A stretch of DNA of 64,000 nucleotides from Auanema rhodensis (GCA_964057225.1 OZ059900.1:1870501-1934500), one strand, 5' to 3'; positions 1 to 12,163 are shown, counted from the stretch's first letter. Numbers and translations are program-made. The notes: a model not told the origin generated them from the sequence alone.

Positions 1-140
1 TTAACACCATATACTCACCGATTTTTGGTACAAAATCTGTAATACTCGTAAATTTTGATCATATTCGTTAAGATTTGAGAATCAAACATACAATACACAA
101 AATCAGTCTATTTTTATGAGCTTGCACTGATATATATTCA

Positions 141-152
141 TTTTGATCAAAA
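141..152. repeat. 12-bp perfect palindrome TTTTGATCAAAA
   Basis: A perfect inverted repeat centred on GATC, present in most monomers at monomer positions 141-152. It is broken to TTTTCATCAAAA in class f and f2 monomers, for example in those starting at 1739, 8341 and 16335, and to TTTTGATGAAAA in the monomer at 45531. It contains one of three TGATCA sites found in a typical monomer. Function is unknown. Confidence 0.8.
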
Positions 153-184
153 AAGGTCGAAAATAGAAAGAATTTTTGAAATTT
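149..184. other. Phased A/T tracts, candidate bent DNA
   Basis: Tracts AAAAAA (149-154), AAAA (160-163), AATTTTT (171-177) and AAATTT (179-184) lie with centres roughly 10 bp apart, which is the arrangement known to bend DNA. The stretch is shared by all classes with small changes; class d monomers have one extra A in the first run and AAAAATTTTTT in place of AAAGAATTTTT. It is also the long uninformative interval in which several class switches must lie. Confidence 0.5.
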
Positions 185-215
185 CCGAGTTTTGAGTCTA
201 ATTTGGCTAAATCGC

Positions 216-227
216 TCATATATATGA
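216..227. repeat. 12-bp perfect palindrome TCATATATATGA
   Basis: A perfect palindrome at monomer positions 216-227, followed directly by TCAAAAG. It is changed to CATATATAAGATC in d and hybrid h/d monomers, to CATATACATGATC in the monomers at 38927, 50050, 51092 and 52482, and to CATATATATAATC in 56304, 57692 and 58733. Purpose unknown; an AT-rich palindrome of this length can extrude or bind a dimeric protein, but nothing here shows that it does. Confidence 0.7.
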
Positions 228-315
228 TCAAAAGCATAGTTTTATTGTCTATGACAACAAAAGTCATCAATTAAATGCTAGTGATGTTTAAATACTGAAT
301 TTCGCTCAAATAGCA

Positions 316-387
316 TTACTACACTAAGTATGGTCGTTTTTATGCCTTTAACACCATATACTCACCGATTTTTGGTACAAAATCTGT
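316..387. other. Nearly invariant 72-bp segment (monomer positions 316-347 plus 1-40)
   Basis: This stretch, from TTACTACACTAAGTATGG through ACAAAATCTGT, is nearly the same in all 184 monomers, while the rest of the monomer carries the class-specific differences. Variants I noticed are few: CTCAACG at 38927, 42054 and 50050; GCCTATAAC at 40665 and 53872; TTTTTAATAC at 25372; TTTTTGATAC at 54567; a 1-bp loss in GACTTTGG at 33368; GTATTTATG near 12498; AAATTTGTAA at 29891 and 32325; AAACCTGTG at 56651. The low variation could reflect a constrained protein or nucleosome contact site, or simply young homogenisation. No binding site is recognised. Confidence 0.7.
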
Positions 388-2780
388 AATACTCGTAAAT
401 TTTGATCATATTCGGTGAGATTCGAGAATCAAACACACAATACACGAAATAAGTTTATTTTGACGAGTTTGCACTGGTATTTATTCATTTTGATCAAAAA
501 AGGTCGAAAATAGAAAGAATTTTTGAATTTTCCGAGTTTTGAGTCCAATTGGGCTAAATCGCTCATATATATGATCAAAAGCATAGTTTTACTGTCTATG
601 ATAACAAAAGTCTTCAAATATACACTAATAATGTGTAAATCACTGAATTTCACTCAAATAGCTTTACTACACTAAGTATGGTCGTTTTTATGCCTTTAAC
701 ACCATATACTCACCGATTTTTGGTACAAAATCTGTAATACTCGTAAATTTCGATCATATTCGTTAAGATTCGAGAATCAAACACACAATACACGAAATAA
801 GTTTATTTTTACGAATTTGCACTGATATTTATTCATTTTGATCAAAAAAGGTCGAAAATAGAAAGAATTTTTTAATTTTCCGAGTTTTGAGTCCAATTGG
901 GCTAAATCGCTCATATATATGATCAAAAGCATAGTTTCACTGTCTATGATAACAAAAGTCTTCAAATATACACTAGTAATGATTAAATCACTGAATTTCA
1001 CTCAAATAGCATTACTACACTAAGTATGGTCGTTTTTATGCCTTTAACACCATATACTCACCGATTTTTGGTACAAAATCTGTAATACTTGTAAATTTTG
1101 ATCATATTTGTTAAGATTCGAGAATCAAACACATAATACACGAAATAAGTCTATTTTTACAAGTTTGCACTGATATTTATTCATTTTGATCAAAAAAAGG
1201 TCGAAAATAGAAAAATTTTTTGAAATTTCCGAGTTTTGAGTCCAATTTGGCTAAATCGCTCATATATAAGATCAAAAGCATAGTTTTATTGTCTATAACA
1301 ACAAAAGTCATCAATTAAACGCTAGTGATATTTAAATACTGATTTTCGCTCAAGTAGCATTACTACACTAAGTATGGTCGTTTTTATGCCTTTAACACCA
1401 TATACTCACCGATTTTTGGTACAAAATCTGTAATACTTGTAAATTTTGATCATATTCGTTAAGATTTGAGAATCAAACACATAATACACGAAATAAGTCT
1501 ATTTTTATGAGCTTGCACTGATATATATTCATTTTGATCAAAAAAGGTCGAAAATAGAAAGAATTTTTGAAATTTCCGAGTTTTGAGTCTAATTTGGCTA
1601 AATCGCTCATATATATGATCAGAAGCATAGTTTTAATGTCTATGACAACAAAAATCATCAATTAAACGCTAGTGATGTTTAAATACTGATTTTCGCTCAA
1701 ATAGCATTACTACACTAAGTATGGTCGTTTTTATGCCTTTAACACCATATACTCACCGATTTTTGGTACAAAATCTGTAATACTCGTAAAATTTGATCAT
1801 ATTTGTTAAGATTTGAGAATCAAACACACAATACACAAAATCAGTCTATTTTTATGAGTTTACACTGATATATATTCATTTTCATCAAAAAAGGTCGAAA
1901 ATAGAAAGAATTTTTGAAATTTCCGAGTTTTGAGTCCAATTTGGCTAAATCGCTCATATATATGATCAAAAGCATAGTTTTATTGTCTATAACAACAAAA
2001 GTCATCAATTAAACGCTAGTGATGTTTAAATACTGAATTTCGCTCAAATAGCATTACTACACTAAGTATGGTCGTTTTTATGCCTTTAACACCATATACT
2101 CACCGATTTTTGGTACAAAATCTGTAATACTCGTAAATTTTGATCATATTCGTTAAGATTTGAGAATCAAACATACAATACACAAAATCAGTCTATTTTT
2201 ATGAGCTTGCACTGATATATATTCATTTTGATCAAAAAAGGTCGAAAATAGAAAGAATTTTTGAAATTTCCGAGTTTTGAGTCTAATTTGGCTAAATCGC
2301 TCATATATATGATCAAAAGCATAGTTTTATTGTCTATGACAACAAAAGTCTTCAAATATACACTAATAATGATTAAATCACTGAATTTCACTCAAATAGC
2401 ATTACTACACTAAGTATGGTCGTTTTTATGCCTTTAACACCATATACTCACCGATTTTTGGTACAAAATCTGTAATACTTGTAAATTTTGATCATATTTG
2501 TTAAGATTCGAGAATCAAACACATAATACACAAAATAAGTCTATTTTTACAAGTTTGCACTGATATTTATTCATTTTGATCAAAAAAGGTCGAAAATAGA
2601 AAGAATTTTTGAAATTTCCGAGTTTTGAGTCCAATTTGGCTAAATCGCTCATATATATGATCAAAAGTATAGTTTTATTGTCTATAACAACAAAAGTCAT
2701 CAATTAAACGCTAGTGATGTTTAAATACTGAATTTCGCTCAAATAGCATTACTACACTAAGTATGGTCGTTTTTATGCCT

Positions 2781-3822
2781 TTAACACCATATACTCACCG
2801 ATTTTTGGTACAAAATCTGTAATACTCGTAAATTTTGATCATATTCGTTAAGATTTGAGAATCAAACATACAATACACAAAATCAGTCTATTTTTATGAG
2901 CTTGCACTGATATATATTCATTTTGATCAAAAAAGGTCGAAAATAGAAAGAATTTTTGAAATTTCCGAGTTTTGAGTCTAATTTGGCTAAATCGCTCATA
3001 TATATGATCAAAAGCATAGTTTTATTGTCTATGACAACAAAAGTCATCAATTAAATGCTAGTGATGTTTAAATACTGAATTTCGCTCAAATAGCATTACT
3101 ACACTAAGTATGGTCGTTTTTATGCCTTTAACACCATATACTCACCGATTTTTGGTACAAAATCTGTAATACTCGTAAATTTTGATCATATTCGGTGAGA
3201 TTCGAGAATCAAACACACAATACACGAAATAAGTTTATTTTGACGAGTTTGCACTGGTATTTATTCATTTTGATCAAAAAAGGTCGAAAATAGAAAGAAT
3301 TTTTGAATTTTCCGAGTTTTGAGTCCAATTGGGCTAAATCGCTCATATATATGATCAAAAGCATAGTTTTACTGTCTATGATAACAAAAGTCTTCAAATA
3401 TACACTAATAATGTGTAAATCACTGAATTTCACTCAAATAGCTTTACTACACTAAGTATGGTCGTTTTTATGCCTTTAACACCATATACTCACCGATTTT
3501 TGGTACAAAATCTGTAATACTTGTAAATTTTGATCATATTTGTTAAGATTCGAGAATCAAACACACAATACACGAAATAAGTTTATTTTTACGAATTTGC
3601 ACTGATATTTATTCATTTTGATCAAAAAAGGTCGAAAATAGAAAGAATTTTTGAAATTTCCGAGTTTTGAGTCCAATTTGGCTAAATCGCTCATATATAT
3701 GATCAAAAGTATAGTTTTATTGTCTATAACAACAAAAGTCATCAATTAAACGCTAGTGATGTTTAAATACTGAATTTCGCTCAAATAGCATTACTACACT
3801 AAGTATGGTCGTTTTTATGCCT
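2781..3822. repeat. Shortened higher-order unit, trimer a-b-(h/c)
   Basis: Monomers start at 2781 (a), 3128 (b) and 3476. The third is a hybrid: h-like at both ends with a short class-c patch at 3566-3595. The trimer looks like an octamer that lost five monomers between c and h by unequal exchange, with some extra patching at the junction. It separates two full octamers. Confidence 0.85.
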
Positions 3823-6602
3823 TTAACACCATATACTCACCGATTTTTGGTACAAAATCTGTAATACTCGTAAATTTTGATCATATTCGTTAAGATTTGA
3901 GAATCAAACATACAATACACAAAATCAGTCTATTTTTATGAGCTTGCACTGATATATATTCATTTTGATCAAAAAAGGTCGAAAATAGAAAGAATTTTTG
4001 AAATTTCCGAGTTTTGAGTCTAATTTGGCTAAATCGCTCATATATATGATCAAAAGCATAGTTTTATTGTCTATGACAACAAAAGTCATCAATTAAATGC
4101 TAGTGATGTTTAAATACTGAATTTCGCTCAAATAGCATTACTACACTAAGTATGGTCGTTTTTATGCCTTTAACACCATATACTCACCGATTTTTGGTAC
4201 AAAATCTGTAATACTCGTAAATTTTGATCATATTCGGTGAGATTCGAGAATCAAACACACAATACACGAAATAAGTTTATTTTGACGAGTTTGCACTGGT
4301 ATTTATTCATTTTGATCAAAAAAGGTCGAAAATAGAAAGAATTTTTGAATTTTCCGAGTTTTGAGTCCAATTGGGCTAAATCGCTCATATATATGATCAA
4401 AAGCATAGTTTTACTGTCTATGATAACAAAAGTCTTCAAATATACACTAATAATGTGTAAATCACTGAATTTCACTCAAATAGCTTTACTACACTAAGTA
4501 TGGTCGTTTTTATGCCTTTAACACCATATACTCACCGATTTTTGGTACAAAATCTGTAATACTCGTAAATTTCGATCATATTCGTTAAGATTCGAGAATC
4601 AAACACACAATACACGAAATAAGTTTATTTTTACGAATTTGCACTGATATTTATTCATTTTGATCAAAAAAGGTCGAAAATAGAAAGAATTTTTTAATTT
4701 TCCGAGTTTTGAGTCCAATTGGGCTAAATCGCTCATATATATGATCAAAAGCATAGTTTCACTGTCTATGATAACAAAAGTCTTCAAATATACACTAGTA
4801 ATGATTAAATCACTGAATTTCACTCAAATAGCATTACTACACTAAGTATGGTCGTTTTTATGCCTTTAACACCATATACTCACCGATTTTTGGTACAAAA
4901 TCTGTAATACTTGTAAATTTTGATCATATTTGTTAAGATTCGAGAATCAAACACATAATACACGAAATAAGTCTATTTTTACAAGTTTGCACTGATATTT
5001 ATTCATTTTGATCAAAAAAAGGTCGAAAATAGAAAAATTTTTTGAAATTTCCGAGTTTTGAGTCCAATTTGGCTAAATCGCTCATATATAAGATCAAAAG
5101 CATAGTTTTATTGTCTATAACAACAAAAGTCATCAATTAAACGCTAGTGATATTTAAATACTGATTTTCGCTCAAGTAGCATTACTACACTAAGTATGGT
5201 CGTTTTTATGCCTTTAACACCATATACTCACCGATTTTTGGTACAAAATCTGTAATACTTGTAAATTTTGATCATATTCGTTAAGATTTGAGAATCAAAC
5301 ACATAATACACGAAATAAGTCTATTTTTATGAGCTTGCACTGATATATATTCATTTTGATCAAAAAAGGTCGAAAATAGAAAGAATTTTTGAAATTTCCG
5401 AGTTTTGAGTCTAATTTGGCTAAATCGCTCATATATATGATCAGAAGCATAGTTTTAATGTCTATGACAACAAAAATCATCAATTAAACGCTAGTGATGT
5501 TTAAATACTGATTTTCGCTCAAATAGCATTACTACACTAAGTATGGTCGTTTTTATGCCTTTAACACCATATACTCACCGATTTTTGGTACAAAATCTGT
5601 AATACTCGTAAAATTTGATCATATTTGTTAAGATTTGAGAATCAAACACACAATACACAAAATCAGTCTATTTTTATGAGTTTACACTGATATATATTCA
5701 TTTTCATCAAAAAAGGTCGAAAATAGAAAGAATTTTTGAAATTTCCGAGTTTTGAGTCCAATTTGGCTAAATCGCTCATATATATGATCAAAAGCATAGT
5801 TTTATTGTCTATAACAACAAAAGTCATCAATTAAACGCTAGTGATGTTTAAATACTGAATTTCGCTCAAATAGCATTACTACACTAAGTATGGTCGTTTT
5901 TATGCCTTTAACACCATATACTCACCGATTTTTGGTACAAAATCTGTAATACTCGTAAATTTTGATCATATTCGTTAAGATTTGAGAATCAAACATACAA
6001 TACACAAAATCAGTCTATTTTTATGAGCTTGCACTGATATATATTCATTTTGATCAAAAAAGGTCGAAAATAGAAAGAATTTTTGAAATTTCCGAGTTTT
6101 GAGTCTAATTTGGCTAAATCGCTCATATATATGATCAAAAGCATAGTTTTATTGTCTATGACAACAAAAGTCTTCAAATATACACTAATAATGATTAAAT
6201 CACTGAATTTCACTCAAATAGCATTACTACACTAAGTATGGTCGTTTTTATGCCTTTAACACCATATACTCACCGATTTTTGGTACAAAATCTGTAATAC
6301 TTGTAAATTTTGATCATATTTGTTAAGATTCGAGAATCAAACACATAATACACAAAATAAGTCTATTTTTACAAGTTTGCACTGATATTTATTCATTTTG
6401 ATCAAAAAAGGTCGAAAATAGAAAGAATTTTTGAAATTTCCGAGTTTTGAGTCCAATTTGGCTAAATCGCTCATATATATGATCAAAAGTATAGTTTTAT
6501 TGTCTATAACAACAAAAGTCATCAATTAAACGCTAGTGATGTTTAAATACTGAATTTCGCTCAAATAGCATTACTACACTAAGTATGGTCGTTTTTATGC
6601 CT
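3823..6602. repeat. Higher-order repeat, octamer a-b-c-d-e-f-g-h, copy 2
   Basis: Monomers start at 3823, 4170, 4518, 4866, 5214, 5561, 5908 and 6256. I saw no base difference from bases 1-2780 when reading the two in register, at a spacing of 3822 bp. Such identity between units whose own monomers differ at many sites means the octamer itself was copied recently. Confidence 0.92.
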
Positions 6603-9600
6603 TTAACACCATATACTCACCGATTTTTGGTACAAAATCTGTAATACTCGTAAATTTTGATCATATTCGTTAAGATTTGAGAATCAAACATACAATACAC
6701 AAAATCAGTCTATTTTTATGAGCTTGCACTGATATATATTCATTTTGATCAAAAAAGGTCGAAAATAGAAAGAATTTTTGAAATTTCCGAGTTTTGAGTC
6801 TAATTTGGCTAAATCGCTCATATATATGATCAAAAGCATAGTTTTATTGTCTATGACAACAAAAGTCATCAATTAAATGCTAGTGATGTTTAAATACTGA
6901 ATTTCGCTCAAATAGCATTACTACACTAAGTATGGTCGTTTTTATGCCTTTAACACCATATACTCACCGATTTTTGGTACAAAATCTGTAATACTCGTAA
7001 ATTTTGATCATATTCGGTGAGATTCGAGAATCAAACACACAATACACGAAATAAGTTTATTTTGACGAGTTTGCACTGGTATTTATTCATTTTGATCAAA
7101 AAAGGTCGAAAATAGAAAGAATTTTTGAATTTTCCGAGTTTTGAGTCCAATTGGGCTAAATCGCTCATATATATGATCAAAAGCATAGTTTTACTGTCTA
7201 TGATAACAAAAGTCTTCAAATATACACTAATAATGTGTAAATCACTGAATTTCACTCAAATAGCTTTACTACACTAAGTATGGTCGTTTTTATGCCTTTA
7301 ACACCATATACTCACCGATTTTTGGTACAAAATCTGTAATACTCGTAAATTTCGATCATATTCGTTAAGATTCGAGAATCAAACACACAATACACGAAAT
7401 AAGTTTATTTTTACGAATTTGCACTGATATTTATTCATTTTGATCAAAAAAGGTCGAAAATAGAAAGAATTTTTTAATTTTCCGAGTTTTGAGTCCAATT
7501 GGGCTAAATCGCTCATATATATGATCAAAAGCATAGTTTCACTGTCTATGATAACAAAAGTCTTCAAATATACACTAGTAATGATTAAATCACTGAATTT
7601 CACTCAAATAGCATTACTACACTAAGTATGGTCGTTTTTATGCCTTTAACACCATATACTCACCGATTTTTGGTACAAAATCTGTAATACTTGTAAATTT
7701 TGATCATATTTGTTAAGATTCGAGAATCAAACACATAATACACGAAATAAGTCTATTTTTACAAGTTTGCACTGATATTTATTCATTTTGATCAAAAAAA
7801 GGTCGAAAATAGAAAAATTTTTTGAAATTTCCGAGTTTTGAGTCCAATTTGGCTAAATCGCTCATATATAAGATCAAAAGCATAGTTTTATTGTCTATAA
7901 CAACAAAAGTCATCAATTAAACGCTAGTGATATTTAAATACTGATTTTCGCTCAAGTAGCATTACTACACTAAGTATGGTCGTTTTTATGCCTTTAACAC
8001 CATATACTCACCGATTTTTGGTACAAAATCTGTAATACTTGTAAATTTTGATCATATTCGTTAAGATTTGAGAATCAAACACATAATACACGAAATAAGT
8101 CTATTTTTATGAGCTTGCACTGATATATATTCATTTTGATCAAAAAAGGTCGAAAATAGAAAGAATTTTTGAAATTTCCGAGTTTTGAGTCTAATTTGGC
8201 TAAATCGCTCATATATATGATCAGAAGCATAGTTTTAATGTCTATGACAACAAAAATCATCAATTAAACGCTAGTGATGTTTAAATACTGATTTTCGCTC
8301 AAATAGCATTACTACACTAAGTATGGTCGTTTTTATGCCTTTAACACCATATACTCACCGATTTTTGGTACAAAATCTGTAATACTCGTAAAATTTGATC
8401 ATATTTGTTAAGATTTGAGAATCAAACACACAATACACAAAATCAGTCTATTTTTATGAGTTTACACTGATATATATTCATTTTCATCAAAAAAGGTCGA
8501 AAATAGAAAGAATTTTTGAATTTTCCGAGTTTTGAGTCGAATTGGGCTAAATCGCTCATATATATGATCAAAAGCATAGTTTTACTGTCTATGATAACAA
8601 AAGTCTTCAAATATACACTAATAATGATTAAATCACTGAATTTCACTCAAATAGCATTACTACACTAAGTATGGTCGTTTTTATGCCTTTAACACCATAT
8701 ACTCACCGATTTTTGGTACAAAATCTGTAATACTTGTAAATTTTGATCATATTTGTTAAGATTCGAGAATCAAACACATAATACACAAAATAAGTCTATT
8801 TTTACAAGTTTGCACTGATATTTATTCATTTTGATCAAAAAAGGTCGAAAATAGAAAGAATTTTTGAAATTTCCGAGTTTTGAGTCCAATTTGGCTAAAT
8901 CGCTCATATATATGATCAAAAGCATAGTTTTATTGTCTATAACAACAAAAGTCATCAATTAAACGCTAGTGATGTTTAAATACTGAATTTCGCTCAAATA
9001 GCATTACTACACTAAGTATGGTCGTTTTTATGCCTTTAACACCATATACTCACCGATTTTTGGTACAAAATCTGTAATACTCGTAAATTTTGATCATATT
9101 CGTTAAGATTTGAGAATCAAACATACAATACACAAAATCAGTCTATTTTTATGAGCTTGCACTGATATATATTCATTTTGATCAAAAAAGGTCGAAAATA
9201 GAAAGAATTTTTGAAATTTCCGAGTTTTGAGTCTAATTTGGCTAAATCGCTCATATATATGATCAAAAGCATAGTTTTATTGTCTATGACAACAAAAGTC
9301 TTCAAATATACACTAATAATGATTAAATCACTGAATTTCACTCAAATAGCATTACTACACTAAGTATGGTCGTTTTTATGCCTTTAACACCATATACTCA
9401 CCGATTTTTGGTACAAAATCTGTAATACTTGTAAATTTTGATCATATTTGTTAAGATTCGAGAATCAAACACATAATACACAAAATAAGTCTATTTTTAC
9501 AAGTTTGCACTGATATTTATTCATTTTGATCAAAAAAGGTCGAAAATAGAAAGAATTTTTGAAATTTCCGAGTTTTGAGTCCAATTTGGCTAAATCGCTC

Positions 9601-9730
9601 ATATATATGATCAAAAGTATAGTTTCATTGTCTATAACAACAAAAGTCATCAATTAAACGCTAGTGATGTTTAAATACTGAATTTCGCTCAAATAGCATT
9701 ACTACACTAAGTATGGTCGTTTTTATGCCT
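6603..9730. repeat. Nine-monomer variant a-b-c-d-e-f2-h-g-h
   Basis: Monomers start at 6603, 6950, 7298, 7646, 7994, 8341, 8689, 9036 and 9384. The first five match the octamer. The sixth has a class-f left part (TTTTCATC) but an M2-R2 right part with GAGTCGAATTGGG; this hybrid, f2, recurs through the rest of the window. The extra h-g-h at the end makes nine. The last h carries a private TTTCATTGTC. Confidence 0.88.
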
Positions 9731-12163
9731 TTAACACCATATACTCACCGATTTTTGGTACAAAATCTGTAATACTCGTAAATTTTGATCATATTCGTTA
9801 AGATTTGAGAATCAAACATACAATACACAAAATCAGTCTATTTTTATGAGCTTGCACTGATATATATTCATTTTGATCAAAAAAGGTCGAAAATAGAAAG
9901 AATTTTTGAAATTTCCGAGTTTTGAGTCTAATTTGGCTAAATCGCTCATATATATGATCAAAAGCATAGTTTTATTGTCTATGACAACAAAAGTCATCAA
10001 TTAAATGCTAGTGATGTTTAAATACTGAATTTCGCTCAAATAGCATTACTACACTAAGTATGGTCGTTTTTATGCCTTTAACACCATATACTCACCGATT
10101 TTTGGTACAAAATCTGTAATACTCGTAAATTTTGATCATATTCGGTGAGATTCGAGAATGAAACACACAATACACGAAATAAGTTTATTTTGACGAGTTT
10201 GCACTGGTATTTATTCATTTTGATCAAAAAAGGTCGAAAATAGAAAGAATTTTTGAATTTTCCGAGTTTTGAGTCCAATTGGGCTAAATCGCTCATATAT
10301 ATGATCAAAAGCATAGTTTTACTGTCTATGATAACAAAAGTCTTCAAATATACACTAATAATGTGTAAATCACTGAATTTCACTCAAATAGCTTTACTAC
10401 ACTAAGTATGGTCGTTTTTATGCCTTTAACACCATATACTCACCGATTTTTGGTACAAAATCTGTAATACTCGTAAATTTCGATCATATTCGTTAAGATT
10501 CGAGAATCAAACACACAATACACGAAATAAGTTTATTTTTACGAATTTGCACTGATATTTATTCATTTTGATCAAAAAAGGTCGAAAATAGAAAGAATTT
10601 TTTAATTTTCCGAGTTTTGAGTCCAATTGGGCTAAATCGCTCATATATATGATCAAAAGCATAGTTTCACTGTCTATGATAACAAAAGTCTTCAAATATA
10701 CACTAGTAATGATTAAATCACTGAATTTCACTCAAATAGCATTACTACACTAAGTATGGTCGTTTTTATGCCTTTAACACCATATACTCACCGATTTTTG
10801 GTACAAAATCTGTAATACTTGTAAATTTTGATCATATTTGTTAAGATTCGAGAATCAAACACATAATACACGAAATAAGTCTATTTTTACAAGTTTGCAC
10901 TGATATTTATTCATTTTGATCAAAAAAAGGTCGAAAATAGAAAAATTTTTTGAAATTTCCGAGTTTTGAGTCCAATTTGGCTAAATCGCTCATATATAAG
11001 ATCAAAAGCATAGTTTTATTGTCTATAACAACAAAAGTCATCAATTAAACGCTAGTGATATTTAAATACTGATTTTCGCTCAAGTAGCATTACTACACTA
11101 AGTATGGTCGTTTTTATGCCTTTAACACCATATACTCACCGATTTTTGGTACAAAATCTGTAATACTTGTAAATTTTGATCATATTCGTTAAGATTTGAG
11201 AATCAAACACATAATACACGAAATAAGTCTATTTTTATGAGCTTGCACTGATATATATTCATTTTGATCAAAAAAGGTCGAAAATAGAAAGAATTTTTGA
11301 AATTTCCGAGTTTTGAGTCTAATTTGGCTAAATCGCTCATATATATGATCAGAAGCATAGTTTTAATGTCTATGACAACAAAAATCATCAATTAAACGCT
11401 AGTGATGTTTAAATACTGATTTTCGCTCAAATAGCATTACTACACTAAGTATGGTCGTTTTTATGCCTTTAACACCATATACTCACCGATTTTTGGTACA
11501 AAATCTGTAATACTCGTAAAATTTGATCATATTTGTTAAGATTTGAGAATCAAACACACAATACACAAAATCAGTCTATTTTTATGAGTTTACACTGATA
11601 TATATTCATTTTCATCAAAAAAGGTCGAAAATAGAAAGAATTTTTGAATTTTCCGAGTTTTGAGTCCAATTGGGCTAAATCGCTCATATATATGATCAAA
11701 AGCATAGTTTTACTGTCTATGATAACAAAAGTCTTCAAATCTACACTAATAATGTGTAAATCACTGAATTTCACTCAAATAGCATTACTACACTAAGTAT
11801 GGTCGTTTTTATGCCTTTAACACCATATACTCACCGATTTTTGGTACAAAATCTGTAATACTTGTAAATTTTGATCATATTTGTTAAGATTCGAGAATCA
11901 AACACATAATACACAAAATAAGTCTATTTTTACAAGTTTGCACTGATATTTATTCATTTTGATCAAAAAAGGTCGAAAATAGAAAGAATTTTTGAAATTT
12001 CCGAGTTTTGAGTCCAATTTGGCTAAATCGCTCATATATATGATCAAAAGCATAGTTTTATTGTCTATAACAACAAAAGTCATCAATTAAACGCTAGTGA
12101 TGTTTAAATACTGAATTTCGCTCAAATAGCATTACTACACTAAGTATGGTCGTTTTTATGCCT
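9731..12163. repeat. Seven-monomer variant a-b-c-d-e-f2-h
   Basis: Monomers start at 9731, 10078, 10426, 10774, 11122, 11469 and 11817. Monomer g is missing relative to the octamer. The b monomer at 10078 has GAGAATGAAAC instead of GAGAATCAAAC. The f2-like monomer at 11469 has GTCCAATTGGG, CAAATCTACAC and the GTGTAAATC ending typical of class b, so its right half derives from b rather than from the usual f2 donor. Confidence 0.87.

Larger units (their letters stand above)
1..347. repeat. Reference monomer, class a (L1-M1-R1)
   Basis: Used as the coordinate frame for all other monomers. GC is 99 of 347 by hand count. Landmarks: invariant segment 1-40 continuing from 316-347; TGATCA at 56-61, 144-149 and 225-230; palindrome at 141-152; A/T tracts at 149-184; second palindrome at 216-227; hairpin-like TTGTC-TAT-GACAA at 245-257. 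Fixed CpG dinucleotides are at 19, 158, 186, 213 and 335. Sites that alternate between CpG and TpG or CpA among classes are at 47, 56, 66, 76, 83, 98, 117, 276 and 303. Class a opens most of the higher-order units in the left half of the window. Confidence 0.9.
1..2780. repeat. Higher-order repeat, octamer a-b-c-d-e-f-g-h, copy 1
   Basis: Eight distinct monomers start at 1, 348, 696, 1044, 1392, 1739, 2086 and 2434 (lengths 347, 348, 348, 348, 347, 347, 348, 347). Diagnostic marks: b has GGTGAG and TTTTGACGAG; c has TTCGATC and TTTTTTAATTTTCC; d has seven A before GGTCG and ATATAAGATC; e has GATCAGAAGC and TTAATGTC; f has TTTTCATC; g joins a class-a left and middle to an R2 right part; h has ACATAATACACAAAATAAG. 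The same ordered series returns at 3823. Confidence 0.92.

Noticed and set aside
76-90. RNA polymerase III B-box-like GATTCGAGAATC
   Set aside because: It has an extra base relative to the usual GTTCGANTC core, there is no A-box at a fitting distance, and no T-run terminator pattern or tRNA-like fold is seen.
216-227. TATA box in CATATATATGATC
   Set aside because: AT-rich strings like this are expected in DNA of about 29% GC, and nothing around it resembles a promoter.
1-347. Internal duplication of a 174-bp half-monomer
   Set aside because: The monomer is exactly about 2 x 174 bp, so I compared the halves. Only short chance AT-rich similarities appear (TATATAT with GATCAAAA). A sensitive alignment could still find an old dimer origin.
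408-430. CENP-B-box-like motif (TTCG, then A, then CG-rich end) around TTCGGTGAGATTCGAGAATC
   Set aside because: The nearest match has five rather than four bases between TTCG and the A, and the terminal CGGG is CGAG except at 26415 and 44141, where the TTCG half is itself TTTG. No monomer has a full match by eye.
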